A stretch of DNA of 64,000 nt from Mantis religiosa (GCA_030765055.1 CM060952.1:79264055-79328054), one strand, 5' to 3'; positions 50,111-63,754 are shown, counted from the stretch's first letter. Notes: generated by a model not told the origin, from the sequence alone. Made by a program: numbers and translations.

Positions 50111-52980
50111 CTTTGGATGTGTGTTTCCGGTGATACCTAGATATGGAATGATGGTGATGGATGCGACTTCCTGTTTGCGATTATTAAGATGACATCAGCA
50201 GTTGTTATTGAATTTGGTTCACCTGTTGTCCACCGAACTTGCTACAAGACATATAAGGAAGCCCACGACTGTCTCAGTGACGTCACTCTGACCCAAAACC
50301 ACACACTCTCACACTCGTAGTAAACACAAGGCGGATATTTTCCCATTTTACTGTGCATTAAATACTAAATCGTAGTGCTGCTTTCAAAAAGCATAACTAC
50401 GAGAGCGCTATAAAGTTGTTAAAAAGTGAATTTTGAGGCCCCTCAAACATTGTAACGTGTCCGAGAGGTATTCACACAAAAATCAAGCAACATTGCACCC
50501 AAACACTTTGATAACGAGATTACACTGGGGATACATGTTTGAAAAGTTGGCGCGCGCACCAACAGCTTAATTCAAAAGACGTAATCAAACTGATTTTTAA
50601 GTACTGCATTTTCCAAGGATGCAACACAACTACATACATATCAAACTACCCTTTGAATTGAGAAACTATACATATTTTTAATTCTCTCAAAATCATTATT
50701 AAATATTTTGATTAAGAATGTACGTGTTAAATTGTCTGAGAATGTGCTGTTCATTTTATGTGCCGTAAGTAAGAGCATACTGCACAGAAATACGAGAGCA
50801 GACCTCTTTAAAACACTGCATTTATTTCAATCATTTTTGTGGCATGAGTGACAACTGAGGTAAATCACGATAAGAGCCACAGGGTAAACAGGATATGAAC
50901 CTCACACATCCAGATATAGCGTTATAATAGCTATCTCATTCTTTAGTGTGTAATACGTCATTAAGTTTGACCACATTAATGATGGGACTGTACCAGTAAG
51001 TATTTCTCTATACTAGAAACCAAATTTTAAACACCGATAATCAAAAGTTGCTTCATAAAAACCTAGAAACGCGAAAGCTAGATCACTGAATTATATCCTT
51101 ATAAGTTATGTTTTGTTTTTGTTTATTTTCAGATGTCTTGACACCATGTTCTGTCAGGGACGGGAAACAGGTGCATAGCTTTTTAATAGAGGTTCTGAAA
51201 ATTTGCACTCGGTGTACAAAGTAACAATTTTCTCTAAATTTGTTGTAGTGTGTGACTTGCCACCATGCACATTTTACACAATGCTATGTTATTATTAGGA
51301 TATGCATGGATCCTGCCCTCTGCACTGTCGTGGCTCCTTGAGACGGCCGCCCTCTGTCTCCTCTCGCCTCGTCCTTTCTCCCAAGGATGCCACACTTGGG
51401 GCATAGGTGCAATAGATCAAGATTGGTCGCAGTGCCGAATCCCCTCCCTAGTAATCCTAATCCTATTATTAGTATTGTCTTCTTCAAAATAGCTCTATAC
51501 TTCATGTTTTACTCAGTATCATTGTTCTTAAACAAAATATGTAAATTAGTCGCACGTTATACCTCTAAGGCATGATCGAAACAAACTACCAGAATGATGA
51601 ACTATATTATCTCGTCTAAGCTGTGATACGTTTCTGTTCATTTTGGTGACCGGAATAGGTAAATGTAGTGGTTGAGAGTGAGTCACCAAGCCACGCTTCA
51701 TGCATAACTCAGTTAACGCTGCATCTTCTACCCCATTCCCCACAGTTTTGTGTCTACATTTAAACCTGAGAAATGTTGCACTCATTCAGCCAGGAAACGC
51801 AGTCTATTATGAACTGTAGTCCAGCTACACGTGCAAGTAAAAAGCTCAAATTTCATTCTAGCACAAAGTTAAACGCAGTAACTTTCAATAATACAACGTT
51901 TTAAACTAATTAAAATGTCGATACTTTGATATACCGATAGGATATCCCTGGTATTCGTACTGCATGGATATTTGCGTATTTTCAGATGGCAGAGCACTTT
52001 TGGTAAACGAGACACAAAAGGTATAACGCTGAGTTTATTTATGAGCAGACAGCATTCCTCCAAAGAAGGCAAAATTAAAGAGAAGGCAGTACATACCTAC
52101 ACATGACGTCATTTGGCACTCGACCAGCTCTCGCTTTATTGCCTCCCACATAATGAATGACGTCAAGTGATAGGCTTGTTTTGGAGATTTAGTATAAACA
52201 CGACATAACCGCGTGGAAACTATCTTTTGGGGCTTACTCATTTGTTTTTATTTATGTTGTGGCCTTCGGAGAGGCTTTTATGGCAATAAACTGTCAGAGT
52301 AACACGGAACTAGTGCCACAACAACCATAACAAGTCTACCTCAAAATACACATTTAAGGTACCTTAAATAACCCGCCTAGGAAGAAAGACAAATATCTAG
52401 TTTGGGAAAATATTCACTATAAAAATAAAATTGCAGTTTAAAGGAGAAATGTTTATTAGTTTTTTATTTTAAAGAAAGAAGTGTATTTTGATCAGAATAT
52501 GACAATATGGATGCAACACACTAGAACTGTGTTGAAAATAATTTTCAAGAACCTTAAATCAGAAAATTAAAAACATGTTTATCCTTGTTTTAACCTGCAT
52601 TATGTTAATAAATGTACGTATTTGTAACAAAAAAGAACTTATACTACATTTTGTGAGATTTATACCAAACTTTGATGCTACATTCACTTGAGAGAAGCTT
52701 GTGAATATCTCTTCATTTTGAAATAATTTTGCAAAACGGGTAAACCATAAGATATGCAAAATAAGTATACATTTTATGTGTAGTATAAAATAAGTTTCCC
52801 TTCTCACTCTTCTACAAATTATTCTTGCAATAGCTTATTATTGCAAATTTAGATTAACTTCCAATGCACATTTACACATTTTAATGTAGCATCTATTAGC
52901 TAAATAATCGATTTTACAAAGCCATTGAAATTACATGCTCGTTGCATGACCACGCGATAAAGCAAATAACGACTTTAAAA
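50111..52980. other. Unassigned, with a SINE family B 3' fragment
   Basis: 51290-51475 matches the GC-rich 3' part of the SINE-like element at 27764 (CCTGCCCTCTGCACTG, CACTTGGGGCATAGGTGCAA). The overlapping frames there on both strands are by-products of its base composition. The rest shows no gene. Confidence 0.5.
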
Positions 52981-53039
52981 AGATGAAACATTTGCTTTAT
53001 GAAATCTACATTTTTTTGTGTAGTAAAATTTTGTCTGTT

Positions 53040-54100
53040 TCTTAATGCGTACTAGTTGTATAAATGGCATTCATAATGAAGAGGATTTCTGAGGACTTTC
53101 CCAAAAATTTCAAGATAAACGTTTGCTTTGTCATGAAAGTATCTTAAACATATGGAATACTAATGAAAATATTTAGAGCCATGTTTGAGAAATAACAAAA
53201 CCTTTAATCATATTAAAATAGCTTGGGTTTTCCTCAAAAGCTTCGCATTGCGTTCTTGGAAGATGCTTAACTTAACCAATTTGATGTTCATCACAGATTT
53301 ATTTTTCACGTGCGTCATTCAACTAGATACACAAACACATACATGGACCTATTTCTATAAACGTTCTTTCTATAATTCCAAGGACCATTAAATACCCATG
53401 TCCAGTGAAACCTTAACATGAAATTTTTGTGTGGAATAAAATACTGCCTGACTTAATATAGGTAAGTAGTAAGAAAATATAACATGCTAGCCTCTCGTTA
53501 CCAAGATCAAGGTTTCAAACCCGGCGGAGGGTAACAGATTTTTTCGGTTGTAAACATTCTTAGCACACCTTCCTTCGGAAGGGAAGTAAAGCCGGTAGTC
53601 CCGTGTCGTATGGTCTGCGGCACGTCCAAGAAAAACCTGAAGTCTGACAGACATCTTTCAGCAAACTTAAAGGGCCTTTCACGTCTAATATAAAATGGGA
53701 CGCTGAAAACCACAACAGTAAACAATGTCCATAAATAACTAGTCAATTTAGTAAGAAAATAAACACATTTTAAGAAAAGATTTCTGTGTGGGAAGCATTT
53801 CTAAGATATTGTTTGTTATTAGTCTGAATTTTCCAATACTTACATTTTTCACAAATGGGGACTCATTTTTTTCTGTCCCCGTCTCTCCCTCTCTCTGTCA
53901 TACAAAAAGAACGGAATGTCTAAGTCATCTACATCGACCAATAGTCCACTCCATTCCCTTATACGTACAAAAAGATCATGTTTATCTTAACATGAAGTAA
54001 AGAGAGGAATAAGTATTTGTACAAGAGTAGAGAAAGTCATACGAGCGCAACACAGATTTTTTTCTCATGCAATTCCAAAACTATCACTTAGCAGGAGGCT
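53040..54100 (+). repeat. Dispersed AT-rich repeat blocks
   Basis: 53070-53170: GAAGAGGATTTCTGAGGACT, AATTTCAAGATAAACGTTTG and GTCATGAAAGTATCTTAAAC, as at 61930. 53210-53300: GGTTTTCCTCAAAAGCTT and GTTCTTGGAAGATGCTTAAC, as at 62110. 53810-54060: GAATTTTCCAATACTTACAT, ATGTTTATCTTAACATGAAG and AGAGTAGAGAAAGTCAT. Order and orientation agree with one long ancestral unit of roughly 1 kb. Confidence 0.6.
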
Positions 54101-54487
54101 ATTTGTAAATTTGACTATCGCATAAAGTAAACGCACGCGCCTTCACTTTAAACTCTCACCTTCATTGGCAACAAATTGAACCTTGAACGTCAAATGCTCC
54201 GAGCTGACGTCATGAAGAAGATTTGCTACCAAAATTAGAAATGAGAATGTAGGAGGTGTTGCGACCACTGAATGAAGAATTACAGTTAATTCACATAGCG
54301 TTTGTACTAGTCAGGTACGCTGCTCACGTGAGGCCTCTACCTGGTTGCTTGGTTCTCTGTCCCTTTAACAGTCATATATTATTTTTATACCTTCAAGCGA
54401 AGGTAAATTAAGAAGTATAAGCATTCTTTCTCTCACTGTAAATATCCTCCGAGGGCGACAATAAAATTCAACAACTTAAATGATTTT

Positions 54488-55326
54488 TTACTGTTTCTCC
54501 AAATATTCTCTTTTAACATCGATACTAACAAAGATGCCAAAAAATAACGTGATTTGTTGCAGTTTATGTTTAATTTTAGGAAACAAAGAGAAATACTAGG
54601 AGCTTCCTTTACGGCATCCAGATACTCAGTTTTTAAGTGGATTTGCTATATGTGGCGATGCGTAGATATGAAGTAAAATTACTTCACCTTTTGGGAGTTG
54701 TTCGCGCTGTAGACAGACATTTGTGGCAGTAACGGTAGGTACTACCTCTATCTTCTAATGCTAGAGTACGAATATGACCCGTCTTAGTGAGACGGGAACT
54801 AACAACAATTTTGTTACCAAGACTGCAAATTCTTCGGACTTTTGTAGTAGGCTTATTCTGTTTAAAAGACCCATTGAGCCGATTGACCTTTATTTTCAAG
54901 ATCAGAAAATAAATCCAAGATTCGTCACCAATAACGAGATTCCAAACGAGATTTGAAGTTATACCTCGAAATTTTTAGAGTTCTTGTGCACCAAGCAATA
55001 CGCTCTTTTTGGTCCGGTATCAGTTTATGTGGAATGCATCCATAATAAAGTTTTCTCAGGTCATTAACTGTTGATGTAAAATGTTTTGTACTTGACTCAT
55101 ACCAATGTCCAATAAATTCATATGTCCGTCCATATTCTTCAAGCATTTCTGGCACGGTGGCAATATTTCCATCAGTAACAGCAGTTTTTGGTTGTCCTTC
55201 ACGAAATTCATCACTAAAAGAAACCGATCGCTTTTGAATTCGGTTTAATTCGGTTGCGTAGGCGTTAATGGCGATTTACATTTTTTTAAACAGCATAGCC
55301 CGGTATTTTTCTTTATTCAAATCCAT
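54488..55326 (-). pseudogene. Mariner transposase with internal deletions
   Basis: Starts MDLNKEKYRAML at 55324-55326 and ends REYLEKQ with TAA at 54488-54490. Between: VSFSDEFREGQPKTAVTDGN, KLYYGCIPHKLIPDQKERIA, WCTRTL, the shifted block SLGNKIVV..TKTGHIRTLALEDR, and LFPKIKHKL. About 840 bp against roughly 1,040 bp for an intact gene, with at least one deletion across the PPYSPDLAP region and several frameshifts. The two ends match mariners of the mauritiana type as I know them. Confidence 0.78.
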
Positions 55327-56062
55327 TTTAGGTTAATATAACGTCCTTTAAATGATAATTACAGCAAATCAAACTACGCGGCGATCAACTCACAAAACAA
55401 AGAAAATAACAGTCAAATATAAAATGGATTCTAAATATTTTCTAAACAGGAGAGAAACACAGAGGGTTAGGAGGGTCGCGGGCTATCAGTTACGTCACAT
55501 ACATAATCTCGCATAATTATTACTAAATAAACGTGATTTTATCAATTACAATTTAGGACTGTATACAAGGATACAGTAAGAGCTAAGTACCATTTGATTC
55601 TCCAAGACCGAGTGCTTGGAACTTTCGCGTGAGATCCGAAACGATTTATTGCAGGAATCTGTTTCCCAGTGGGAGTCTGACCACATCCCTTCAAAGTCGC
55701 CGCTCATAGAACTTGATGGCCTACACTTGCTTGACCAGTTAACGTGTGGCTTGCATCTTGTGTGGCACATATTCAGGCTCATTAATATTTACACTTAAGT
55801 AAAAGGATATGCGACTCTTTTAAATGGTAACAGACGATCAGTTGGTATCCATGCAACCCGCAGTTTATACTCTAATATGAAAGCAGTTGTAGTTCTGCTG
55901 TTCTATACATAACCAGGCAATGATTAAAAACAATGATTAAAGCCCTGAATGAGAACCAAGGAGCTGCGAAAGACTTACAGCAGCCGGCTTATTATGGATA
56001 TATTGCTAGTGAGGTGTTGGAGGAATGAATGTTTTCCCGATGAGCAGGACAGAAGACATGGG

Positions 56063-56135
56063 TTCCGGCCGAGTGGATCAGTTGCCGGAAAGTTAATGCA
56101 TAGGTTAGGTTTGGAGGTTCGAATCTGATACTTAC
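56063..56135 (+). repeat. tRNA-like SINE head
   Basis: TTCCGGCCGAGTGGATCAGT resembles the A-box region of Ser/Leu-type tRNAs, and GGAGGTTCGAATCTGAT supplies a B box. Cloverleaf pairing is poor, so it is a SINE or tRNA pseudogene rather than a tRNA gene. Confidence 0.5.
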
Positions 56136-56289
56136 CTTTATCAGATGTCTTTTGATTTTGTTTTTCCCCCTTTCTCCTTGTGCTTATTTTCTGTAGTTTT
56201 AGCATTCTAATTTATTTAATTTTGTTATTGCCTCTCCTGTGAGCCGAAGACACAAGAATTACAATAAGATAGATTTGGAGTGTTCTTGA

Positions 56290-56500
56290 GCTTAGACCAT
56301 TCTTTTAAATAACCTCCAGAAAGAAGCCCAGGAGGGTACGATTAGGAGGTCCAGGGACTATGAGATTGGACAGTCTCGGCCAATCCTTTTTTGCAGATAT
56401 GTTCTATGCAAGCGATTCCATAAATTCAGGGCCAGTGTGTTCCATACTACTGGAACCACATTTCTGTCCTCGCTAGTGGCACATCTTATAGTAGCAATGG
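56290..56500 (-). pseudogene. Tc1/mariner-like transposase scrap
   Basis: Minus strand, in mixed frames: NLWNRLHRTYLQK, WIGRDCPIS, then SLDLLIVPSWASFWRLFKRMV, which matches the common pattern WIGRGGP..WPxRSPDLTPLDFFLWGYLK of insect DDE transposases once one frameshift is allowed. One in-frame stop. Edges undefined. Confidence 0.45.
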
Positions 56501-57148
56501 CAGCTTTTCTTGCAGAAATACAGGTTTACCATAGTCCTGTGAGGTTACCTACAAAAGAGTGTAGTCCAATTGGCTGGTCATCTATTATCCCACAATATAG
56601 CTCTGATGATCCCACTTACTATAAACTACATTTTGATGGTATGTAAAATACAAAGTAGTAGAAATCCTTTAAAGTAAAACGTGCAGGAAAAAAGACAACT
56701 GGACGAAATGATTACGCAAAGCTGTGAGGTAACTGTGTGTGTCTTCTTTGTTTTTCTGCTGACAGCAATAACATGGCACGTAATTAAACAGTAAGTGATC
56801 TGAGTGGGTAGTTTATTGCCCAATGAATCAGTTATCAATTTACCAACATTAATAGGAAGCATTGCTCCCGCTTTGTTACGAATGGGACGGATAACGCACA
56901 CAATATACTTGACTGGTCTAAGAGGAACAAGGAAAGGGATATAGGATTAATCACATATAGGGGAAAGAAGAAAGCATCCAATAATTACATAACAGAATGT
57001 AAATAGCTAGTAAATGGAGGGAACAAATGAGGAAAATGGGATACATTAAAAAAAAAAAATGCTCACAGGGTATGAGGAAAAGAGGAATAACAGTTTAGGA
57101 CAATTTCCTAAGAAAAAGAAATAAAAGGTTTTAGAAAAGTAAAAAAGA

Positions 57149-57241
57149 GCCCACCGCGGTAGCGTGGTGGTAGCGAGTCTGCCTCACGTTCAAGAGGTAC
57201 CGAGTTCGAATCTCGGTCAGGGTGAGCTATCTGGATAAGGT
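57149..57241 (+). mobile_element. tRNA-derived SINE (family A), 3'-truncated
   Basis: GCCCACCGCGGTAGCGTGGT through B box GAGTTCGAATCTCGG to CTATCTGGATAAGG, then stops. Flanked by GTAAAAAAGAG (57138-57148) and GTAAAAAAAAGAG (57240-57252), a probable target-site duplication. So this shortened copy inserted as such. Same family as 14419-14648. Confidence 0.85.
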
Positions 57242-57917
57242 AAAAAAAAGAGGAGGAGGGAAGAGAATCATAAGGGTTAGGAGATAAGACCTCTCGAAGG
57301 CCAGCTACAGATCAAAAAGAGAACGATATGCCACTGTCTCCTATTTGTGTTTAAATTAAAGTAGAAAATAAATATACCTATTAAGTATGTAGGGTATGAA
57401 AAAGGAGTGTACAAATACACCTATCATTGTTAGTAAGACCTTTATTCTGTACTTTTATTAAAGTATCACTTGAGACAAATTAAGCCATACAATTTTCAAA
57501 CAGCGCGCGAGAATTGACATTGAAGACACTTTTGTAAGTAGTTTTCTAGAGCCCCAACGGATGTTATGGGATGTTTGTTGACGTTCGATATAAACTGTTT
57601 TTGCGGAAACAAGGTATTTCTTACTTATTAAAATCCCTTTAGGTAATCAAGGCTACCGTTTGTTACAGATCAGGAAAAAAATCATGGCAATTTATGCTTT
57701 ATTTACAAGTACAGTTCTACGCAAGATGTTTGCAGTAACATGTTTCGGTAATGGGGAAATTACTTCAAATTGTTTGTGTGAGAGTAGCATAGAGTAGTGA
57801 AACACGTGTGAGTAGTGTGTTGTGTGTGATATTTGAAATCGAGGTTTCTCATTTACCATGCAAAAAGAAAGAAATTATCGGGAGACTCAGTATTACAGAA
57901 TTTGAAAGCAAAACCTA

Positions 57918-58621
57918 GTGCGATGCATATAAACCCGAACCATTTCAATAGGCCATAACTTTTGAACCAATAATAGGACACACGTGCAACTTTGGGACAA
58001 TATAATACACAATTGGGAGATTACATTACACTATTTACATCTCTGAGAAAATGTTAGAAGTGTCCTCCACCAGCATCTATGGATCGTTGGTCCCATTTTC
58101 TTTAATGCGACTGTAGACAGTGAAGTTTATATGGGTATCTTCACGGCATTTGTGGAAGAGCTGGATGATATCGAATTGAGAGAAGGCTATTTCCAACAAG
58201 ATAGAGCAACATACCACACATATGACACCATGGAACTTTTAACCAGTTTATTTTATAATCGAATAATCTCGAAAGGTCTTTGCCCCACCCCCAGATCCCC
58301 TGTCTTAACCTCACCGGATGTTTTCTTGTGGGGGTATCTAAAAAAACAGGATGTACAAGAATAGGCTACGGACAATTGATGTTCTCAAGGAACCCATTCC
58401 AACCGAAATAAGTAACATTGGCGAGCATACTCTCCGTAAAATTTCAGACAGTATGGTGAGACGAGTGCAAACATGTATGTGGTGGAGGACACTTCCAACG
58501 TTTTGTCCGAGATGTAAATAATGTAATATAATCTGCCAATTGTGTATTATATTCTCCCAAAGTTACACGTGGTTCAAAAGTTATGGCGTATTGAAATGGT
58601 TCAGGTTTATCTGGATCGCAC
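57918..58621 (+). mobile_element. 704-bp Tc1/mariner-type element with ~160-bp TIRs and TA duplication
   Basis: Begins GTGCGAT and ends ATCGCAC, each next to TA (57916-57917 and 58622-58623). The ends are long inverted repeats: left 57918-58078, right 58462-58621, sharing CCATTTCAATA.GCCATAACT, CAACTTTGGGA.AATATAATA, ACACAATTGG and GAAGTGTCCTCCACC with small indels. Inside is the 3' half of a DDE transposase. TA target duplication is the Tc1/mariner hallmark. Confidence 0.88.
58090..58520 (+). pseudogene. Transposase 3' half inside the 704-bp element
   Basis: Reads TVDSEVYMGIFTAFVEELDD, GYFQQDRATYHTYDTMELL, FYNRIISKGLCP and VLTSPDVFLWGYLKKQDVQE, the FQQDxAxxH and PDxFLWGYLK signatures of a common insect Tc1/mariner-like transposase. 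A stop at about 58362 is followed by further matching text in other frames (SDSMVRRVQTCM). The N-terminal DNA-binding half is deleted. The C-terminal coding end overlaps the right inverted repeat. Confidence 0.7.
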
Positions 58622-60079
58622 TATACAATAAACAGTGCGGCTGAAGGAGGTTTACTCTCCCAAAGTCAGGAAGTATGAATGTGTATGTATGTGATTGTTG
58701 CTTCATTGTCATCATACGAAACACAGCTCTCGTTGGGAAACCAGAAAACTCACCCAAATATTTAACAGTGAGTTGAAAATATTTCGGTTGCTAAGGTGTA
58801 TCATCTGATATGGTTCTAATGTGTTTGGAAACGACGAAAAGTGCACACTTACATATATGTTCTACCAACCATTTATTTGCCTATGGTAGGGGAAGAATAC
58901 TTCACTCATCCCTACATTATCGATATTGTACTATAATATTAGATCCTCCGAAAAAAAAAGAGAGAAAGGTATGATGCGCTGCATTCACTCTAACCACAGT
59001 TATTCTTCTATCTACTTCATGTTGATCCTGCATTGCAAGAAAAATACAGTAGGCTACAAGTGATAAGATTGTTCATAGATGTTTTTCTAAAAGTGCTTTC
59101 CTTAAATATATGGATTCTCTAAACGTTTATATGTACTAAAATCTCTGTATCGAAATTTTGTGTGGAATATCGGATACAATATATATGTACGTGATAGGGA
59201 AAGTACACATTTTGGGGCGACGTCTGCTATTTTTTAGATAGTTTCTGCCGCTATTCACTTATTTCTCGCAATGGGCATAAAAAGAGTGCCAAAGAAACCT
59301 AACCATCTATTACTTCAATCTCGTGTATAAACTGTTTCTATAAACATTTACACGAACTAAGCTTCCGATAGTGACTAGAGAGAATCCTGGAACAAACGAC
59401 AGATGATGCTGATGATCTAACGCTATTTTTTTTTTTTTTTTTTGGAGGGGGCTGTTTAGCAACTTCTCCTACGCGCAGCAGAGTAAACTTATGAATATGG
59501 ACAGACAATGTGGGTAGAACTCAAAGTTCGTTTCTAAGAGCATACTTGGGCCCCTGAAATCGCAGCACGTTTTTACGTGGCATTACGTCATCATTATTTT
59601 TCAGCTGCAGCTCAACGGAGAAAGCAAATATGACTTCGAACCAACAATCTCCGGCAAGGCCATATTAATGTTCTCACAGGTTTCGAAACTCTTTTCCTAA
59701 AGCACACACTTCATGGTCGCCGACACACATTCTAACACAAATAGCTTCTTCATTCTCAATTTGCTTTTAAAATAGCACTCAACAATTCAATACGGAGTTT
59801 TCATCGAAAATACATGTTTATAAACCACTAGAATTAGAAAAAATAGAAAATGGAATGCTGGTCTCTTTGTATGTGTGTGAACATAGCTCAAACGCATTCA
59901 TTGGTTAAGTACAACCATGTATTTACGTTCAGCGTCTTTCACTGTTCTTTTTTTTTTAACAAAACCGCCTTAAACTAATCCTTAATTTCAAAATTATTTG
60001 AAAATTTTGATTTCCTAAAAATTGGATTAACGATTTTTAAAATTAAAATAGCATATGTTTAACGTAAATATCATAAAAT

Positions 60080-60430
60080 GAAAAATCAAATGTATGTCTG
60101 GAATTTTCTGGGAATATCCTCGGAAGTCCCCTATTCATTCTGGATGACTTTTGTATAACTGATAAAACTAAAAGATAGACAAAATCTTATTGCACCAGAA
60201 ATACAGAGCTTGTTAAAATGGCAATAAATTTTGTCAGAGATAATTATTTTCGAAATATTCCTGGTTATCAGTTTTATTTTACATTTCTTTTATTTTTTTT
60301 CAAATAGGAACACGTTATTCATATTTTATTCCCTTGCCATGCAAAGATAAGGGAAAACATTAAAACATTTGTTTAAAACAAATGTTTAAATTATTTGACT
60401 ATCAGTTAAAGTCTACTGTTTTCTCATATT
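60080..60430. repeat. Dispersed AT-rich repeat copy with a small palindrome
   Basis: Contains GGAATATCCTCGGAAGTCCC, TTCTGGATGACTTTTGTATA, TTTGACTATCAGTTAAAGTC and TACTGTTTTCTC, the same blocks as at 32.6-32.9 kb. At 60363-60387 AAACATTTGTTT, one base, then its complement AAACAAATGTTT forms a perfect small palindrome. Confidence 0.65.
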
Positions 60431-61299
60431 CCCTCAAATCGAGTATGTAGAATACTCGAAGTCTGAGCAACCCACTGTTAACATTTTAATTGCAACAATG
60501 TAACAAAACGGCTGCAGAATCGTAATCTACAGAATTTACATAACATCTTGCCACATTGTGACGTCGTTAGCTACTACCGGGTGGCCACAGATCAATGTTT
60601 GTTTTCGACAGCATGTTGTCATTGAATTCCTTGTTAAAGAGGACAAATTCACCTCAGACTTGAATGTACCTTTAAAGATATGAGTAGTGTTATGAGAGGG
60701 TGTAATATTTCAAAGGCAGTCGCCCTCGAACTGTCTTCACGGAACACAAGGACAGTTGTCAGGAGGACATATTGCAGTGCAAGAAATGACTGAAACTAAG
60801 GTTATTGAAAAGTTTGTTGATCGAAGACTATCAGCCAAAATATTCTTCAGAGATTTGAAAATAAAGGTGAGTGTTGTGATAGAGGATTAAAGTGCTTACA
60901 TAATTACGAACCTCTTCCCCCAGAAGTGGGTTCAATCATCTCTAGATAGAATGAGGTTATTCCCATAGATCAAGTATTTAGACAGGTACAATATTTCTAT
61001 TTGTAAACATCAGTAACGGAATCGCAGTAGCTTCGTTTTCCAGCGAAGGGATCCCCTGTATCGGCCAGGTTCTCCAGACAGTGATGACATCATCGCCTAT
61101 TACCTGCTTGACCAGGTAGAACCTGCGCAACACCTGTCGGCGATCAAGCATTTCACGTTTGTCTTCTGATCCAAATTCTTCATCTGTTCCTCCTCATTCA
61201 ATTTATTTACCTACGCATAAGTAGAGGAATAATGGCTTTCCACCAAAATATTTAATGTCCAGCTTTCATTGGAAATAGACGTTTTGAGATCCCCTGAAT

Positions 61300-62300
61300 A
61301 AAATAAAAAATTACAAACGTGGTACTTAGGTCCAGCATCTTCCAAGGATGCGACACGAAGATTTCCAAGAAAATCCCCTTCCCCTTTACATTGAAGATTG
61401 TTGACTTCCTCAAATGGCCATAGTGGTCTTGACTAAAATACCATATGTTTAAGATGGTCTCATAACAAAACCTGTGAAGTAATCTTCATTCTAAATATTT
61501 GCATAACTGTAAAAGATGATAATTTTACGATACAAAAATTTAGATATCTTACATTCACGTAACATTCGCTACTCACTCTTGTACAAAGTATTCTCACAAA
61601 CGTTTAATCTTCTACCTAACACACGTCAATCCAGATAAACAGTTGTTGGAATATTCTTTACATCCTTCCTTGTACGTACAATGGGAATAAAAATACACGG
61701 TAGTCTTTAAGCTTAAAAAGATTGCTCCGTTCTCTATGTGTAAACAACTTCCCGTTTGAGAAAAGATTAAGCTTGGGGAAATTCAGACAAAAACAAGGAC
61801 TATTTTGAAAATAGTTAACTCTACAAGAAATGTATTTAACTCAAATTGTGTTTTAACGAGGTCTACATTTTTGTGTAATAAGATTTTGTCTATCTCTTAG
61901 AGTTTATCAGTTATACAAACGACATTCAGAATGAAGAGGACTTCTGTGGACATTCCTAGAAAATTAAGGATACAAATTTCACGTATGTAAATATCTAAAA
62001 ATGTGGTATTTTAATCAGTCATTAGAGCTGTTTTTTTTTTTTTTTTTTTTTTGAGAAAATAAAAAATTTCAGAAACTGTTCTAATATGTAAAGGTTACTC
62101 TGGCATGGGGAGATTTTCCTGAAAATCTTTGTGTGGCACGCATACTTGGAAGATGCTGAACTTATTTCAAGTTTGGTATCTGGTTAGTTTATTAACTCAC
62201 ATATAATACACGACCTTTTTCTAAAAATGCTTTTTAATTCAAAATATGTGTTTCTGATGAAATCTCGGTAGGTATAGAAGTTCTGGATAGAATAGAATAC
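61300..62300. repeat. Dispersed AT-rich repeat copies, both orientations
   Basis: 61340-61700 carries minus-strand blocks (complements of CTTGGAAGATGCTG and of the AATATTC..TTTATC part); 61880-62280 carries plus-strand blocks GAAGAGGACTTCTGTGGACA, GGATACAAATTTCACGTATG, GAAGATGCTGAACTTATTTC and TTTCTGATGAAATCTCGGTA. A poly(T) run lies at 62032-62053. The adjacent opposite copies make the region partly self-complementary. Confidence 0.55.
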
Positions 62301-62314
62301 CTCCTATTTTCCTG

Positions 62315-62700
62315 TAAGTAGCCTAGTGTAAAGTCGCGGACGGTATTCCACATTTGGGAGGCTGTGGGTTCCATTCCCGTGCTGACCTTCCTTACCTTCC
62401 ATGGGCTTTCCGAGGTCTTTAGGAAGGATAATTACATCCCCCTATACCTTAATTTAACTTCACCTTTCATTCTCGTTGGCTGTTTCAGGGCGTTGCATGG
62501 CAGGGAAAGAGATACTCTCTGCAAACCCTTATTTTCCGGATCCCCCAGGGAATATAAGTCCACAGGGGGATACGGGAGCCTGTTGTACGACCTACTACAT
62601 GTAAGATCTTTAGAGACCCTGCCCTCTGCTCTCGTTTCTCCTCAGCTTTGACCTCCCTTAGTATCCTCTCACTCACCCCTCCTTCCCGAGTGCCTGGTTA
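62315..62700 (+). mobile_element. SINE-like element family B, second copy
   Basis: GGGTTCCATTCCCGTGCTGA (B-box region), GGATAATTACATCCCCCTAT, GCTGTTTCAGGGCGTTGCAT, then the 3' part AGAGACCCTGCCCTCTGCTC and CCCTCCTTCCCGAGTGCC. Collinear with 27764-28343 but with internal deletions. Frames over it are not genes. Confidence 0.65.
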
Positions 62701-63754
62701 GCGACATCAGTACTAAATATATCATTGGTCGACATCCCTCTAAACCTTGTTAAAGAGACATTAAAGTCCTTACCTAGTAGACAAAGTAAACAAACTTGAA
62801 TTTCTCTTATCTGATTATCGCATCCCGTATCGCATGTGTAACGAAGTAGAAATACTTTGTAGAAGAGTGACTGGAAAAATTCATAAGAAGATAACATGTC
62901 CAAATTGAGATAGTACATAAATGGTAAAATTATAGCAGAAATATTTGGAATAATTGTCATTCTGAAAAGATAACTGAATTAAGATATTTTCCAACGAACA
63001 CAGTCATTATTTAGTGCTACAGCAGACGTCAAATTAGAACGTAATTATTTCGAAATCAAGAGAACATTTATAACCTTGGAATTACATGGGTTTGAACCAT
63101 AAATTGTCAATGTCATTTTACTTCGAATGAAAACACGGAATTGCAACAGTTGTGTATTATTATTGATCAGCTATCAACAAAAATAAATACATATTTTGTT
63201 TGTTAACGACATAGTTAAGAGGATCATGTCAGCACCGCCGGTGTGCTGGGATTTTGTCCAGCAGGAGTTGAGTGCCAGTAGTATACATATGAACCATCGA
63301 TCGTCTCCAAGTGAGCCACCTAGACTGACAGCTGTTAACAATATTAACATATTACCAACTGTACCGCATGAACATTACCTGTTTTCACTTAAATGTCCAA
63401 ATGTTTACTATACTGCGTAGTTGTCTTCCTACCGCAAGACTTTATCTGGCAGTAATCTCAAAATATTACTACATGGTAGCATTAGGTCAGTTTGTAGAGA
63501 AATGGAAATTCCTTGTAATCTCCCTTAATTTAGTTTCTGTTAGGAGAATGCTAATAATAATTTGAGATGGACGTCCGTGGCCTACATTTGTATATTATAT
63601 TGCAGTTTGTTCCTGGTGCCAACTTCAACCAAACTGTCATGTTATGACGTAGCTGTTCATAGCGTGCTTCGTCCCACATTGTACAGCCTTCTGTGGTCGT
63701 GAGGTGAATCACAGCCACAGCCTTTTGTATCAAAACGTTACACAAAAAAACTGA

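Noticed and set aside
55546..55798. Overlapping 60-78 codon frames on both strands
   Set aside because: No similarity recognised and neither has splice or start context; treated as chance.
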